Source: Mycolicibacterium thermoresistibile
GTDB taxonomy: Bacteria > Actinomycetota > Actinomycetes > Mycobacteriales > Mycobacteriaceae
Reading direction: 5' to 3'
Assembly: GCF_900187065.1 (NCBI RefSeq)
Contig: NZ_LT906483.1
Location: 1,550,001 to 1,614,000 of the forward strand
DNA length: 64,000 bases
In this document: positions 1 through 8,341 of the stretch, in pieces
Layout: every line of letters begins with the position of its first letter
Numbering within the stretch: position 1 is the stretch's first letter
Notes under the pieces: generated by a model
Told to the model about the DNA's origin: nothing
What the model saw: the letters and a program-made list of their open reading frames with translations, nothing else
The model's database searches: none
Made by a program: the position numbers and the translations under genes

Positions 1-609
1 CCACGTGTCCAGTAGGTCGTCGGTGGTGCTGACCGTGGCCAGCAGTGCCAGGGTGTTGTCGATGATCGCGTTGCCGTAGTCCGCCGGCACCCCGGCCACC
101 GCGTCGCGCGGCAGGACCACACGGTACGCGGCGTTGACGGCGTCCATCACCAGATTCGGGATGGCGACGTTCAGCGAGACTCCCACCGCGACGATGGTGG
201 ACACCCCGAGGTTGCGCAGGATCGCGTCCAGATCGGTTCCGCCCATGGGGCCCACGCCGTGCCAGCGGTAGAGCACCACATCCGAGGGCGCCGGGCCGAA
301 TTCGGGCAGCAGCGTCGCGCCGGCGCTGCCGGGGGTGATGTCGACCGACCCGCGGCCGACGGCGAACAGCCGTGCATTGTGGTTGGAGCCCAGCCCGTCC
401 GGGCGACGCTGAACCAGGCAGTGCACCACGCGCACGCCGGCCGCCCGGGCGGCGGGTAGCAGCCGGGCGATGTTGGGCAGGGCCTCGCGGCGGGCCTCGT
501 GGGCCAGTGCGGCCAGCCCGGCGTCCGGCCCGACCACCGCACCCTGCAACTCCTGGGTGACGATCGCGGTGTGCGCGGGCCTGATCAGCTCGGCGAGCGG
601 TGGGGTCAC
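1..609 (-). CDS. Isochorismatase-fold protein with degraded active site (3'-truncated by window edge)
   Basis: The reading frame starts at a GTG at 609 and runs off the left edge, giving at least 203 residues. The fold is recognisable as the isochorismatase/cysteine hydrolase family from the GGTDLDAIL segment (about residues 123-131), the strand before VGVSLNVAIP (about 143-152), and the following helix. The family uses an Asp-Lys-Cys triad. Here the cysteine position (GVSxNVC in relatives) is Ala149, the first-strand Asp is replaced (TAIVTQELQ), and the Lys region reads LYRWHG. It therefore looks like a non-catalytic member or one with altered chemistry. It lies 7 bp downstream of the Rieske gene on the same strand, so the two probably form one operon. 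The fold assignment is confident; the function is unknown. Confidence 0.8.
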   Translation of the reverse strand, partial: MTPPLAELIRPAHTAIVTQELQGAVVGPDAGLAALAHEARREALPNIARLLPAARAAGVRVVHCLVQRRPDGLGSNHNARLFAVGRGSVDITPGSAGATLLPEFGPAPSDVVLYRWHGVGPMGGTDLDAILRNLGVSTIVAVGVSLNVAIPNLVMDAVNAAYRVVLPRDAVAGVPADYGNAIIDNTLALLATVSTTDDLLDTW

Positions 610-616
610 GCCCGGC

Positions 617-1633
617 TCACGGCAGCCCGGCCGGCGCCCCGGTTGGTGCGACCTCGTAGAACTGCTGGGCCCATTTACGCAGCGCCATATAGGGTTTCGC
701 ATCGACTCTGGACAAGGCCGGGTTCTCGACGTACTTCTGGTAGCGCCAGATCTCCAGATCGTCCCACACGGTCACCAGGTACTGCTTCTCGACGCGGGCC
801 CGCACGTCATCGGGCGGCACGTCGGACGGGTCCCCGGGATTGCGGGGCCACCAGATCGAATAGAACATGTTGGAGTATTCGTCGTCGACCGGGGTCACCG
901 CGAAGATCAGCCGATGGTTCGAGGCGCCCTCGAAGGCGCTGATCGCACCGCCCAGCCCGAACATGTGGCTGTGGATGCGCAGTGCCATCTTGTCCGGATC
1001 GTCGCTGCTCTCGGCCGGCCAGCCGGTCAGGAACTGCCACTGCTGGTCGACGATCTTCCACTCCAGCATCCGCGGCGTCACCGTGGCGCGGTGCACGTAC
1101 CTGAAATGTGCGCTGTCCGGGCCGTTCTCGGCGACGATCTGCGGGTGCACCGGTTCGTTCCCGGCGAACCGGGAGAACTCCGGATACGGCCGGTAGTAAC
1201 GCTGCGGGTCGGTGTCGAACTGGGGGAACGACCGGAAGATGTCGGGCATCTCCCACTGCGGTTCCTTACCGTGGGGGTGATGCCAGATGAACACGCAGTC
1301 GTACTGCTCGAGCACCGGGTACACGCGCAGCGTGAGCGCCTTGTTGGGGCGGTCCGGCTGATAGGGGATGTGGGTGTTGCGGCCGTCCGGGCCCCAGCGC
1401 CAGCCGTGGAAGGGGCACTCCACACAGTCTCCGATCACCGTGCCGCCGTGGCCGATATGGGCGCCGAGGTGTTTGCAGTGTGCCTCCATGACGTGCAAGG
1501 CGCCGGATTCGTCGCGGTAGGCGACGAGATCCTCACCGAAGTAGCGCAGCGGCCGGACCTCGCCGACCGGGAACTCCGGCGCCCAGCCGATCATGAACCA
1601 GCCGGTGACCTTCCATGTGAACGGTACCTTCAC
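617..1633 (-). CDS. Rieske non-heme iron oxygenase, KshA-like
   Basis: A 338-residue aromatic-ring-hydroxylating or steroid-type oxygenase. The N-terminal Rieske [2Fe-2S] domain has the ligand pattern C53-x-H55 ... C73-x2-H76. The C-terminal catalytic domain has the mononuclear iron motif around ENGPDSAHFRYVH, with His176 and His181 as ligands and Asp173 as the bridging acid. The family takes electrons from a separate reductase, and none is encoded nearby. The architecture resembles 3-ketosteroid 9-alpha-hydroxylase oxygenase (KshA), but the protein is shorter than the roughly 385 residues I recall for KshA, so the substrate is unassigned. It is transcribed divergently from the SDR at 1742, with a TetR-type operator between them, and the isochorismatase-like gene follows. 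Confidence 0.88.
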   Translation of the reverse strand: MKVPFTWKVTGWFMIGWAPEFPVGEVRPLRYFGEDLVAYRDESGALHVMEAHCKHLGAHIGHGGTVIGDCVECPFHGWRWGPDGRNTHIPYQPDRPNKALTLRVYPVLEQYDCVFIWHHPHGKEPQWEMPDIFRSFPQFDTDPQRYYRPYPEFSRFAGNEPVHPQIVAENGPDSAHFRYVHRATVTPRMLEWKIVDQQWQFLTGWPAESSDDPDKMALRIHSHMFGLGGAISAFEGASNHRLIFAVTPVDDEYSNMFYSIWWPRNPGDPSDVPPDDVRARVEKQYLVTVWDDLEIWRYQKYVENPALSRVDAKPYMALRKWAQQFYEVAPTGAPAGLP

Positions 1634-1673
1634 CCCGGTGCCCTCCTCAGCAGCGAATCAGCGCTTCGAGCCC

Positions 1674-1694
1674 ATACTAAACGTATTACAGTAT
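1674..1694. promoter_or_regulatory. Candidate operator in the divergent Rieske/SDR promoter
   Basis: The AT-rich 21-bp site has TAC triplets exactly 12 bp apart (1675 and 1687) and outer inverted arms ATACT/AGTAT. It matches the elements at 2814-2834 and 7227-7247, especially in the second half TTACNGTA. It lies between two divergent start codons, so it could control both. Confidence 0.55.
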
Positions 1695-1741
1695 AGATTT
1701 CAGCGGGATGGTGGCAGTCGATGACGTCGGAGGCCGGAGGA

Positions 1742-2767
1742 ATGCGGATGAGCGGCCGTAGGGCACTGGTGATGGGGGCGAGCGGTTTCCTCGGGTCGCA
1801 CGTCACCCGCAGGCTCGTCCAGCGTGGCGACGACGTGCGGGTCCTGCTGCGGGAGACCAGTCGCACGCGGGGCATCGATGATCTCGATGTGGACCGCCGC
1901 TACGGCGACATCTTCGACGACGAGGTGGTGCGCGCCGCGATGGCCGACCGCGATGTCGTCTACTACTGCGTCGTCGACACCCGGGCCTGGCGGAGCGATC
2001 CCGCCCCCCTGTTCCGCACCAACGTCGACGGTCTGCGGCGGGTGCTCGACATCGCCGCCGAAGCCGATCTGCACCGGTTCGTCTTCACCAGCACCATCGG
2101 CACCATCGCGGTCGGCACATCCGGCCGGCCGGCCACCGAGGACACCCCGTTCAACTGGGCGGGCAAGGGCGGTCCCTACATCGCATCCCGCCGGCAGGCC
2201 GAGGAGCTGACCCTGGACTACGCCCGCACCGGCCGGGTGCCCGCCGTGGCGATGTGTGTGTCGAACACCTACGGGCCCGGCGACTGGGTGCCCACCCCGC
2301 ACGGCGCCCTGGTGGCCGCCGTGGCGACCGGCAAGATGTCGTTCTACATCCGCGGCGTCGGCGCGGAGGTGGTCGGCATCGAGGACGCCGCCGAGGCGAT
2401 GCTGCTGGCCGGCGAACACGGCCGCATCGGCGAGCGGTACATCGTCTCCGAGCGCTACCTCACCCAGCGGGCGGTGTTCGACATCGCCGCCGGCGCCGTC
2501 GGGGTGGATCCGCCACGGTTCGGGGTGCCGCTGCCGCTGATCTACGGATTCGGCGCCGGCGCAACAGTTGTCGGCCGGGTGCGCGGCCGCGACCACCGTC
2601 TCAACCTCAACTCGGTGCGTCTGCTGCACCTGACCTCGCCGCTGGACCACTCCAAGGCCACCACCGAACTCGGCTGGCAGCCCGCTCCGGCGCCCGAGGC
2701 GATCCGGCGCGCCGCGCAGTTCTTCGTCGAACGCCGGCGTCGACACCGGGCCGCGGCCGGCCGGTGA
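1742..2767 (+). CDS. NAD-dependent epimerase/dehydratase-family (extended SDR) oxidoreductase
   Basis: A Rossmann-fold extended short-chain dehydrogenase of about 340 residues. The nucleotide-binding GASGFLG motif is near the N-terminus, the strand ending VFTSTIG carries the active-site Ser/Thr, and the catalytic tyrosine lies in GGPYIASR. The usual YxxxK is YxxxR here (Y-I-A-S-R), verified in the DNA. NAD-dependent sugar-nucleotide epimerases and 3-beta-hydroxysteroid dehydrogenases share this fold, and the latter would suit the neighbouring Rieske, Baeyer-Villiger and P450 genes. Two GGAGG sequences sit before two in-frame ATGs (1742 and 1748), so the start could be six bases later. An upstream ATG at 1721 is less likely. 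Confidence 0.85.
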   Translation: MRMSGRRALVMGASGFLGSHVTRRLVQRGDDVRVLLRETSRTRGIDDLDVDRRYGDIFDDEVVRAAMADRDVVYYCVVDTRAWRSDPAPLFRTNVDGLRRVLDIAAEADLHRFVFTSTIGTIAVGTSGRPATEDTPFNWAGKGGPYIASRRQAEELTLDYARTGRVPAVAMCVSNTYGPGDWVPTPHGALVAAVATGKMSFYIRGVGAEVVGIEDAAEAMLLAGEHGRIGERYIVSERYLTQRAVFDIAAGAVGVDPPRFGVPLPLIYGFGAGATVVGRVRGRDHRLNLNSVRLLHLTSPLDHSKATTELGWQPAPAPEAIRRAAQFFVERRRRHRAAAGR

Positions 2768-2813
2768 CGGCTCGCCGCTGGGCCCACCGAACCGGTCATC
2801 GGAGACCGCGACA

Positions 2814-2846
2814 TTACCGTTTTGCTTACCGTAACCTGCACGGTAA
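2814..2846 (+). promoter_or_regulatory. Three-part TTACCGT operator upstream of the BVMO gene
   Basis: TTACCGT occurs at 2814-2820 and again 12 bp later at 2826-2832, extended there to the palindrome TTACCGTAA. An inverted copy ACGGTAA follows at 2840-2846. The array ends five bases before the ribosome-binding site of the gene starting at 2864, so a bound repressor would block expression. The same 12-bp spaced element occurs at 7227-7247. Confidence 0.6.
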
Positions 2847-2863
2847 CGGGGAGGAGGTGCAGC

Positions 2864-4478
2864 GTGGCCGACGTCTACGATGCGATCGTCATCGGTGCGG
2901 GGTTCTCCGGGTTGTACGCCCTGCACCGGCTACGCGAGCTCGGGTTCCGGGTCCGTGCGTGTGAGAAGGCCGAGAACGTCGGCGGCACATGGTATTACAA
3001 CCGCTACCCGGGAGCCCGCTGCGACATCGAGAGCATCGAGTCCTCCTACAGCTTCTCCGAGGAGATCCAGCAGGAGTGGGTGTGGACCGAGACCATGCCC
3101 GCCCAGCCCGAGATCGAGGCCTACCTCAACTTCGTCGCCGACCGGTTCGACCTGCGCCGCGACATCGCGTTCGGCACCGAGGTCGTGGCGATGACCTTCG
3201 ACGAGCGGACCGACCGGTGGGAGGTGCGGACCCGGGCCGGCGAGCGGTTCACGGCGTCCTACGTCGTCGCCGCGTCCGGAATCCTGTCGGTGCCGCTCCA
3301 GCCCGACATCCCCGACCGCGACACCTTCGCCGGACCGTCGCTGCACACCGCCGACTGGCCCCGGGACGGGGTCGACCTCACCGGAAAACGCGTCGGTGTC
3401 ATCGGCACCGGGTCCACCGGCGTCCAGCTGATCCCGGTGGTCGCCCGCGAGGCCGGTCATCTGCACGTGTTCCAACGCTCACCGGCCTACACGCTGCCGT
3501 GGCCGGTGCGCGCGCTGCGACCGGGCGAGCTGGACGAACTGAAGCGGAGGTACGGCGAGATCCGCGCCGCCCAGCGTGAACACCCCGTCGGCGCCGCCCG
3601 GCTGAGCGCGTTCTCGGTGATGCTCGACATGCTCAGCAGACCACCCCTGAAATCGGCCGGCCGGGAGGAGCGGCTGCGCGCGATCGAGGAAACACGGGGT
3701 GGCCGGCGCGGTCAGCTGGGGCGACGTGTTCTTCGACATCGAGGCCAACCGGATGGCGACCGAACTGTACGGCGAGGTGATCGCCCGCATCGTGCGGGAC
3801 CCGGCCACCGCCGCGGCCCTGGTGCCCAGCCACCCGTTCGGCTGCAAACGGCCGATCATCGACCAGGGCTACTACGAAACGTTCAACCGCGACAACGTCA
3901 CCCTGGTCGATCTGCGGGCCGAGCCGATCCGCACCGTCGACGCGACCGGCATCAGCACCGAACGGCGGCACTACGACCTCGACGTGATCGTCTACGCCAC
4001 CGGTTTCGACGCGATGACCGGCGCGCTGACCCGAATCGACGTCCGCGGCCGCGACGGCGCGGCGCTCCGCGACGTGTGGGCCGATCAGGGACCGGTGTCC
4101 TACCTGGGCCTGCAGGTGGCCGGCTTCCCGAACCTGTTCCTGGTGCAGGGGCCGGGAAGCCCCTCGGCGGCAACGAACTTCATCGCCGCGATGGAACAGC
4201 ATGTGGAATGGATCTCCGACTGTCTGGCGCATCTTCGGGTCAACGGCCACCGCAGCATCGAGGCGACGGCCACGGCGCAGCAGGACTGGGTCGAGCATGC
4301 GGCGTCCCTGGTGGCCGGAACCGTGCTGGTCCACCCCCGTTGCAACTCCTGGTACAACGGCGCCAACGTGCCCGGTAAGAAACGGATGTACATGGGCTAC
4401 ACCGGGGGCATTCCGGAATACCGCCGCCGCTGTGACGAGATCGCGGCCGCCGGATACAAGGGATTCATCCTGCGATGA
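2864..4478 (+). pseudogene. Flavin Baeyer-Villiger monooxygenase, interrupted by a +1 frameshift
   Basis: The N-terminal two thirds begins at GTG 2864, six bases after a strong AGGAGG. It carries the FAD-binding GAGFSG motif, a GGTWYYNRYPGARCD segment, the type I BVMO fingerprint FxGxxxHxxxW (FAGPSLHTADW) and the NADP-binding GTGSTG. After about position 3695 the homology moves to the next frame (AGAVSWGDVFFDIEAN through ATGF, ending AGYKGFILR at 4478). Removing one G from the GGGG run at 3696-3699 restores a single frame of about 537 residues, a normal length. The gene is either a recent pseudogene or carries a sequencing indel. Such enzymes insert oxygen next to a ketone using FAD, NADPH and O2. 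Confidence 0.8.
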
Positions 4479-4602
4479 CGGTTCCCCCGCCGACGACCTG
4501 TTGGGTGACACCGTCATCCGCCACGAGGGAGTCGACCTTGCGGATGGTCGATGGCAGGATCACCGAAGTCTCACATCGCGGGTACAAGCAAGGAGTCTGG
4601 AC

Positions 4603-5646
4603 ATGAACCGACCGCTCGACGAGCTGGGCTACTACCTGCTGGCGGGCGCCGGCGGGGAGGGTCCGGCCACCCTGATGGACGAGGCCCGCCGCGGTGAGGA
4701 GCTGGGCTTCGGCACCGCGTTCATCTCCGAGCGGTGGAACGTCAAGGAGGCGTCCTCGCTGGTGGGTGCCGCGTGCGCGGTCACCGAACGGATGCAGATC
4801 GCCACCGCCGCCACCAACCACAACACCCGCCACCCGCTGATCACCGGATCCTGGGCGACCACCATGCACCGGCTGTCCGGCGGCCGGTTCACCCTCGGCA
4901 TCGGCCGCGGCGTGGCCGCGATGTACGCCGCGTTCGGGATCCCCCCGGTGACCACCGCGCAGATGGAGGACTTCGCGCAGGTGATGCGCCGGCTGTGGCG
5001 CGGAGAGGTGATCTTCGACCACGACGGGCCGATCGGCAGGTATCAAGTGCTGTTCCTCGACCCGGATTTCAACGAGGACATCCGGCTGGCCATCGTCGCG
5101 TTCGGCCCGCAGACGCTGGCGCTGGGCGGCCGGATGTTCGACGACGTCATCCTGCACACCTATTTCACCCCGGAGACACTGCAGCGCGCGGTCAAGACCG
5201 TCAAGGACGCCGCCGAACAGGCCGGCCGCGATCCGGCCGAGGTGCGGGTGTGGTCGTGCTTCGCCACCGTCGGTGACCACCTGCCGGAGGAACTGCGGCT
5301 GAAGAAGACCGTCGCGCGGCTGGCCACCTATCTGCAGGGCTACGGCGATCTGCTGGTCGAGACCAACGGCTGGGATCCGGCGGTGCTGCGGAAGTTCCGC
5401 GACGACCCGGTGGTGCAGTCGATTCCGGGCGGCATCGACCACAAGGCCACACCCGAGCAGATCGAGCACATCGCCACGCTGATCCCCGATGAATGGCTGG
5501 AACCCGCCGCGACCGGATCGGCGCGCCAATGCGTCGAACGGATCCGCAAGGAGTTCGACTACGGCGCCGACGCGGTGATCATGCACGGCGCCACCCCCGA
5601 CGAACTCGAGCCGATCGTCGCCGAATACCGCGCCGTCGTCGGGTGA
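4603..5646 (+). CDS. LLM-class F420-dependent oxidoreductase
   Basis: A 347-residue luciferase-like monooxygenase-superfamily (TIM barrel) protein. The core includes ELGFGTAFISER near residue 30 and the LSGGRFTLGIGRG substrate/cofactor segment near residue 90, typical of actinobacterial F420-dependent oxidoreductases. The start at ATG 4603 follows AAGGAG by about eight bases. The much longer in-frame extension upstream overlaps the BVMO gene and is not supported. Substrate unknown. The gene ends inside the hairpin at 5645-5693 and is convergent with the carboxyltransferase gene. Confidence 0.85.
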   Translation: MNRPLDELGYYLLAGAGGEGPATLMDEARRGEELGFGTAFISERWNVKEASSLVGAACAVTERMQIATAATNHNTRHPLITGSWATTMHRLSGGRFTLGIGRGVAAMYAAFGIPPVTTAQMEDFAQVMRRLWRGEVIFDHDGPIGRYQVLFLDPDFNEDIRLAIVAFGPQTLALGGRMFDDVILHTYFTPETLQRAVKTVKDAAEQAGRDPAEVRVWSCFATVGDHLPEELRLKKTVARLATYLQGYGDLLVETNGWDPAVLRKFRDDPVVQSIPGGIDHKATPEQIEHIATLIPDEWLEPAATGSARQCVERIRKEFDYGADAVIMHGATPDELEPIVAEYRAVVG

Positions 5647-5693
5647 TTTCGGCGTGCTGACGATCGCTCAGCGACCGTCAGCACGCCGAAATC
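5645..5693. terminator. Palindromic repeat (copy 1) acting as bidirectional terminator
   Basis: Perfect 18-bp inverted repeat (arms 5645-5662 and 5676-5693) with a 13-nt loop, in the short gap between convergent genes and overlapping the upstream stop codon. The arm begins GATTTCGGCGTGC. Related hairpins lie at 17445-17493 and 54607-54661, so this belongs to an interspersed palindromic repeat family. Confidence 0.75.
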
Positions 5694-5700
5694 GCAACGG

Positions 5701-7197
5701 TCAGGGGGTGATGACGGTGCGGGCCACCGGTTCGGCCATCTCCTGACGGCTGAAGATGCCGTGCTGCAGCGCCGCCAGCAGCCGGTTGCGGGTCTCGACC
5801 GGTGAGATGAGCTCGTCGAAGCCGAGGTGTCCGGCCGACCGGTAACTCGCCTCAAGCTCCATCTGCTTGAGCACCTCGGTGTAGTCCTCACCGGCCTTGG
5901 TGGCCCGGCTCAGCGCGGCGGCGCTCATCGCGCCCATGGTCGCGCCCGGATAGGCGAACGTCGCCACCTGATTGTCGAAACCCAACAGCGACATCGCCAT
6001 CGACCCGAAGCCGAACGCCTTGCGCAGCGTGAGGTGCAGCTTCAACGTCGTCGCCGCGGTCTGCGCGGCGAACATCCGGGCCCCGCTGCGCAGCACCCCG
6101 GCCCGCTCGGACGCGCTGCCCGGCAACATGCCGGGATTGTCGGCCAGGAACACGATCGGCAGGTGGAACGAGTCGGCCACGCTGATGAAATGCGCGGCCT
6201 TGTCGGCGGCGTCGGCGTCGATCGATCCGGCCATCACCTGCGGCTGATTGGCGACCACCGCCACCGGATATCCGCCGAGATGGGCCAGCGCGCAGATGAT
6301 CGCCGGCCCGAACCGGGGCTGCACCTCGAACCAGTCCGGCCGGTCGAACACCACGTCGAGCACCGCGCGCATGTCGTAGGCGTGCCGGTTGTCCCGGGAC
6401 ACGATGTCGAGCAGCTCGGGGGTTGGCCGCGGTTCGGCGGTGTCGTCGGCCAGCCGGGTCGGCGGATACGACCATGCCGACGACGGGAAGTAGGACAGGT
6501 AGCGGCGGATGTCGTCGATGACCGCCTCGTCGTCCTCGGCGTGGTTGTGGATCACCCCGCTGGCCAGCGCGACCTCGGGGCCGCCCAGATCCTCCTTCGA
6601 AACCTCCTCGCCGGTGGACTCTTTCACCACGGGCGGGCCGGCGGTGAAGATCGCACCCTGGGTGCTCATGATGGTGAAGTCGCACACCGGCGCCACCAGC
6701 GCGCCGTGCCCGGCGGACGGGCCGAGCACCGCCGACACCGTCGGCACCTTGCCGGAGCACCGGGCCTGGGCGATCAGGTCGGTCGGGGTGCGTCCGTAGT
6801 GCTCGCCGCTGGGCCGGAAACCGGCGCCCTCCAGCAGCATGATCAGCGGAACCTTGTTGCGCAGCGCCAGTTCGGCCAGCCGGTACCGTTTGGCGTTGCC
6901 GCCCGGGCCGATGCTGCCGGCCAGCGTGGTGAAGTCCTCGGCGCCCACCATCACCGGGGCGCCGTCGATCCGGCCGGCCCCGGCGACCAGGCCGTCGGCC
7001 GCGATGTCACCGCCCACCAGCGTGCCCAGCTCGTGGAAACTGCCCGGGTCGAGCAGCCGGTCGATGCGGGCGCGGGCGTCCAGCTTGCCCGTGGCGTGGT
7101 GTTTGGCGAGCCGCTCCGGGCCGCCCATGCCGTACGCCCGCTCACGGCGGCAGGCCAGGTCCTCGAGCGTCTCTTTCCAGTCCTGTGCGTCCGTCAT
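5701..7197 (-). CDS. Acyl-CoA carboxylase carboxyltransferase (beta) subunit
   Basis: About 498 residues in two crotonase-like carboxyltransferase halves. These enzymes transfer carboxyl from carboxybiotin to an acyl-CoA (acetyl, propionyl, methylcrotonyl or longer chain). Visible signatures are GGDIAADGLVAGAGRIDG and the oxyanion-hole GPGGNAKR in the N-half, and GSIDADAADKAAHFISVAD, FLADNPGMLPG and YPGATMGAMSA in the C-half. No biotin-carboxylase (alpha) subunit is encoded here, so it must pair with one elsewhere. The start was chosen at ATG 7197 (MTDAQDW); an in-frame ATG at 7260 would extend through the candidate operator. Divergent from the LLM/P450 pair, with a shared promoter region. 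Confidence 0.88.
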   Translation of the reverse strand: MTDAQDWKETLEDLACRRERAYGMGGPERLAKHHATGKLDARARIDRLLDPGSFHELGTLVGGDIAADGLVAGAGRIDGAPVMVGAEDFTTLAGSIGPGGNAKRYRLAELALRNKVPLIMLLEGAGFRPSGEHYGRTPTDLIAQARCSGKVPTVSAVLGPSAGHGALVAPVCDFTIMSTQGAIFTAGPPVVKESTGEEVSKEDLGGPEVALASGVIHNHAEDDEAVIDDIRRYLSYFPSSAWSYPPTRLADDTAEPRPTPELLDIVSRDNRHAYDMRAVLDVVFDRPDWFEVQPRFGPAIICALAHLGGYPVAVVANQPQVMAGSIDADAADKAAHFISVADSFHLPIVFLADNPGMLPGSASERAGVLRSGARMFAAQTAATTLKLHLTLRKAFGFGSMAMSLLGFDNQVATFAYPGATMGAMSAAALSRATKAGEDYTEVLKQMELEASYRSAGHLGFDELISPVETRNRLLAALQHGIFSRQEMAEPVARTVITP

Positions 7198-7226
7198 ACG
7201 CCGTGCCTCACTCGGGGTCGTTGACC

Positions 7227-7247
7227 TTACTGAATTGCTTACTGTAG
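7227..7247. promoter_or_regulatory. Candidate shared operator between carboxyltransferase and LLM/P450 genes
   Basis: Contains TTACTGA at 7227 and TTACTGTAG at 7239, again exactly 12 bp apart with TTGC between, closely matching the arrangement at 2814-2834. It lies in the 61-bp divergent promoter between start codons at 7197 and 7259. Confidence 0.55.
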
Positions 7248-7258
7248 CGTCATCGCCC

Positions 7259-8341
7259 ATGGGTGGCGGCGCGGTGTCGGGCCTGAAGATCGACAGGGGT
7301 ATCCCCAGTCAACTCGACCGGGTGCCCGACGTCGCGCGAACGCTGGAACGGCAGGGTTACGACGGGTGCTGGACCGGTGAGATCAACCACGATCCGTTCC
7401 TACCACTGTTGCTGGCGGCCGAGCACACCACGCGGCTGGAGATCGGGACCAGCATCGCGGTCGCGTTCGCCCGGAATCCCATGACGGTGGCCAACATCGG
7501 TTGGGATCTGCAGGCTTACTCGCGGGGCCGGTTCGTCCTGGGGCTCGGCACCCAGATCCGGCCGCACGTCGAGAGGCGGTTCTCGATGCCGTGGAGCCAT
7601 CCGGTGCGCCGGATGCGGGAGTTCGTCACGGCGCTGCGGGAGATCTGGTCCTGCTGGCGCGACGGCACCCGGTTGTCGTTCCACGGAGATTTCTACTCGC
7701 ACACGCTGATGACGCCGATGTTCGTGCCGGAGCCGCAGCCGCACGGCGACCCGAGGATCTTCCTGGCCGCGGTGGGACCGGAGATGACCCGGATGTGCGG
7801 GGAGGTGGCCGACGGGCTGCTCGCGCACGCTTTCACCACCCGGCGCTATCTGGACGAGGTGACCCTCCCGGCGCTGCTGGACGGGATGAACCGCGCCGGA
7901 CGGCGACGCGGTGACTTCGAGGTGTCCTGCCCGGTGTTCGTGGTGACCGGGACGACCGAGACCGAGTTGCGCGCCAACGCCGTCGCGACCCGTAGACAGC
8001 TGGCGTTCTACGCGTCCACACCGGCCTACCGCAGCGTGCTGGACCTGCACGGGTGGGGTGATCTGCACACCGAGCTGCACGCGCTGTCCAGACGCGGGGA
8101 GTGGGACGCCATGGGCGAGCGCATCGACGACGACGTGCTGGCGGCGTTCGCCGTCGTCGCGCCGCTCGACGAGCTGGCCGGGCGGCTGCGGGAACGCTGC
8201 GCCGGGGTGATCGACCGGGTGCTGCCCGCATTCCCGGCCGGCGTACCCGAGACCGCCGTCACCGCCGTCCTGCACGAGCTGCGCGCCGCCCCGTCCCCCA
8301 CGACCAGCCCAGTCTCCACCGAGAGGAGCCGCCACCCATGA
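7259..8341 (+). CDS. LLM-class F420-dependent oxidoreductase (TIGR03617-type)
   Basis: A 360-residue luciferase-like TIM-barrel oxidoreductase. Recognisable segments are the N-terminal strand GLKIDRG, the GYDGCWTGEINHDPFLPL substrate-pocket region, GTSIAVAFARNPM, and SRGRFVLGLGTQ at about residue 90. F420-dependent redox chemistry is the family expectation; the substrate is unknown. Its stop codon overlaps the P450 ATG (ATGA at 8338-8341), so the two are translationally coupled and probably work in one pathway. The start ATG 7259 lies 12 bp after the candidate operator, with no strong Shine-Dalgarno sequence. Confidence 0.82.
   Translation: MGGGAVSGLKIDRGIPSQLDRVPDVARTLERQGYDGCWTGEINHDPFLPLLLAAEHTTRLEIGTSIAVAFARNPMTVANIGWDLQAYSRGRFVLGLGTQIRPHVERRFSMPWSHPVRRMREFVTALREIWSCWRDGTRLSFHGDFYSHTLMTPMFVPEPQPHGDPRIFLAAVGPEMTRMCGEVADGLLAHAFTTRRYLDEVTLPALLDGMNRAGRRRGDFEVSCPVFVVTGTTETELRANAVATRRQLAFYASTPAYRSVLDLHGWGDLHTELHALSRRGEWDAMGERIDDDVLAAFAVVAPLDELAGRLRERCAGVIDRVLPAFPAGVPETAVTAVLHELRAAPSPTTSPVSTERSRHP

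Noticed and set aside
4201..4602. In-frame N-terminal extension of the LLM protein through the BVMO 3' end
   Set aside because: It overlaps the conserved BVMO C-terminus, and a good ribosome-binding site precedes ATG 4603.
5827..7224. 465-residue plus-strand frame opposite the carboxyltransferase gene
   Set aside because: Arg/His/Pro-rich shadow with no domain; the minus strand encodes a complete carboxyltransferase.
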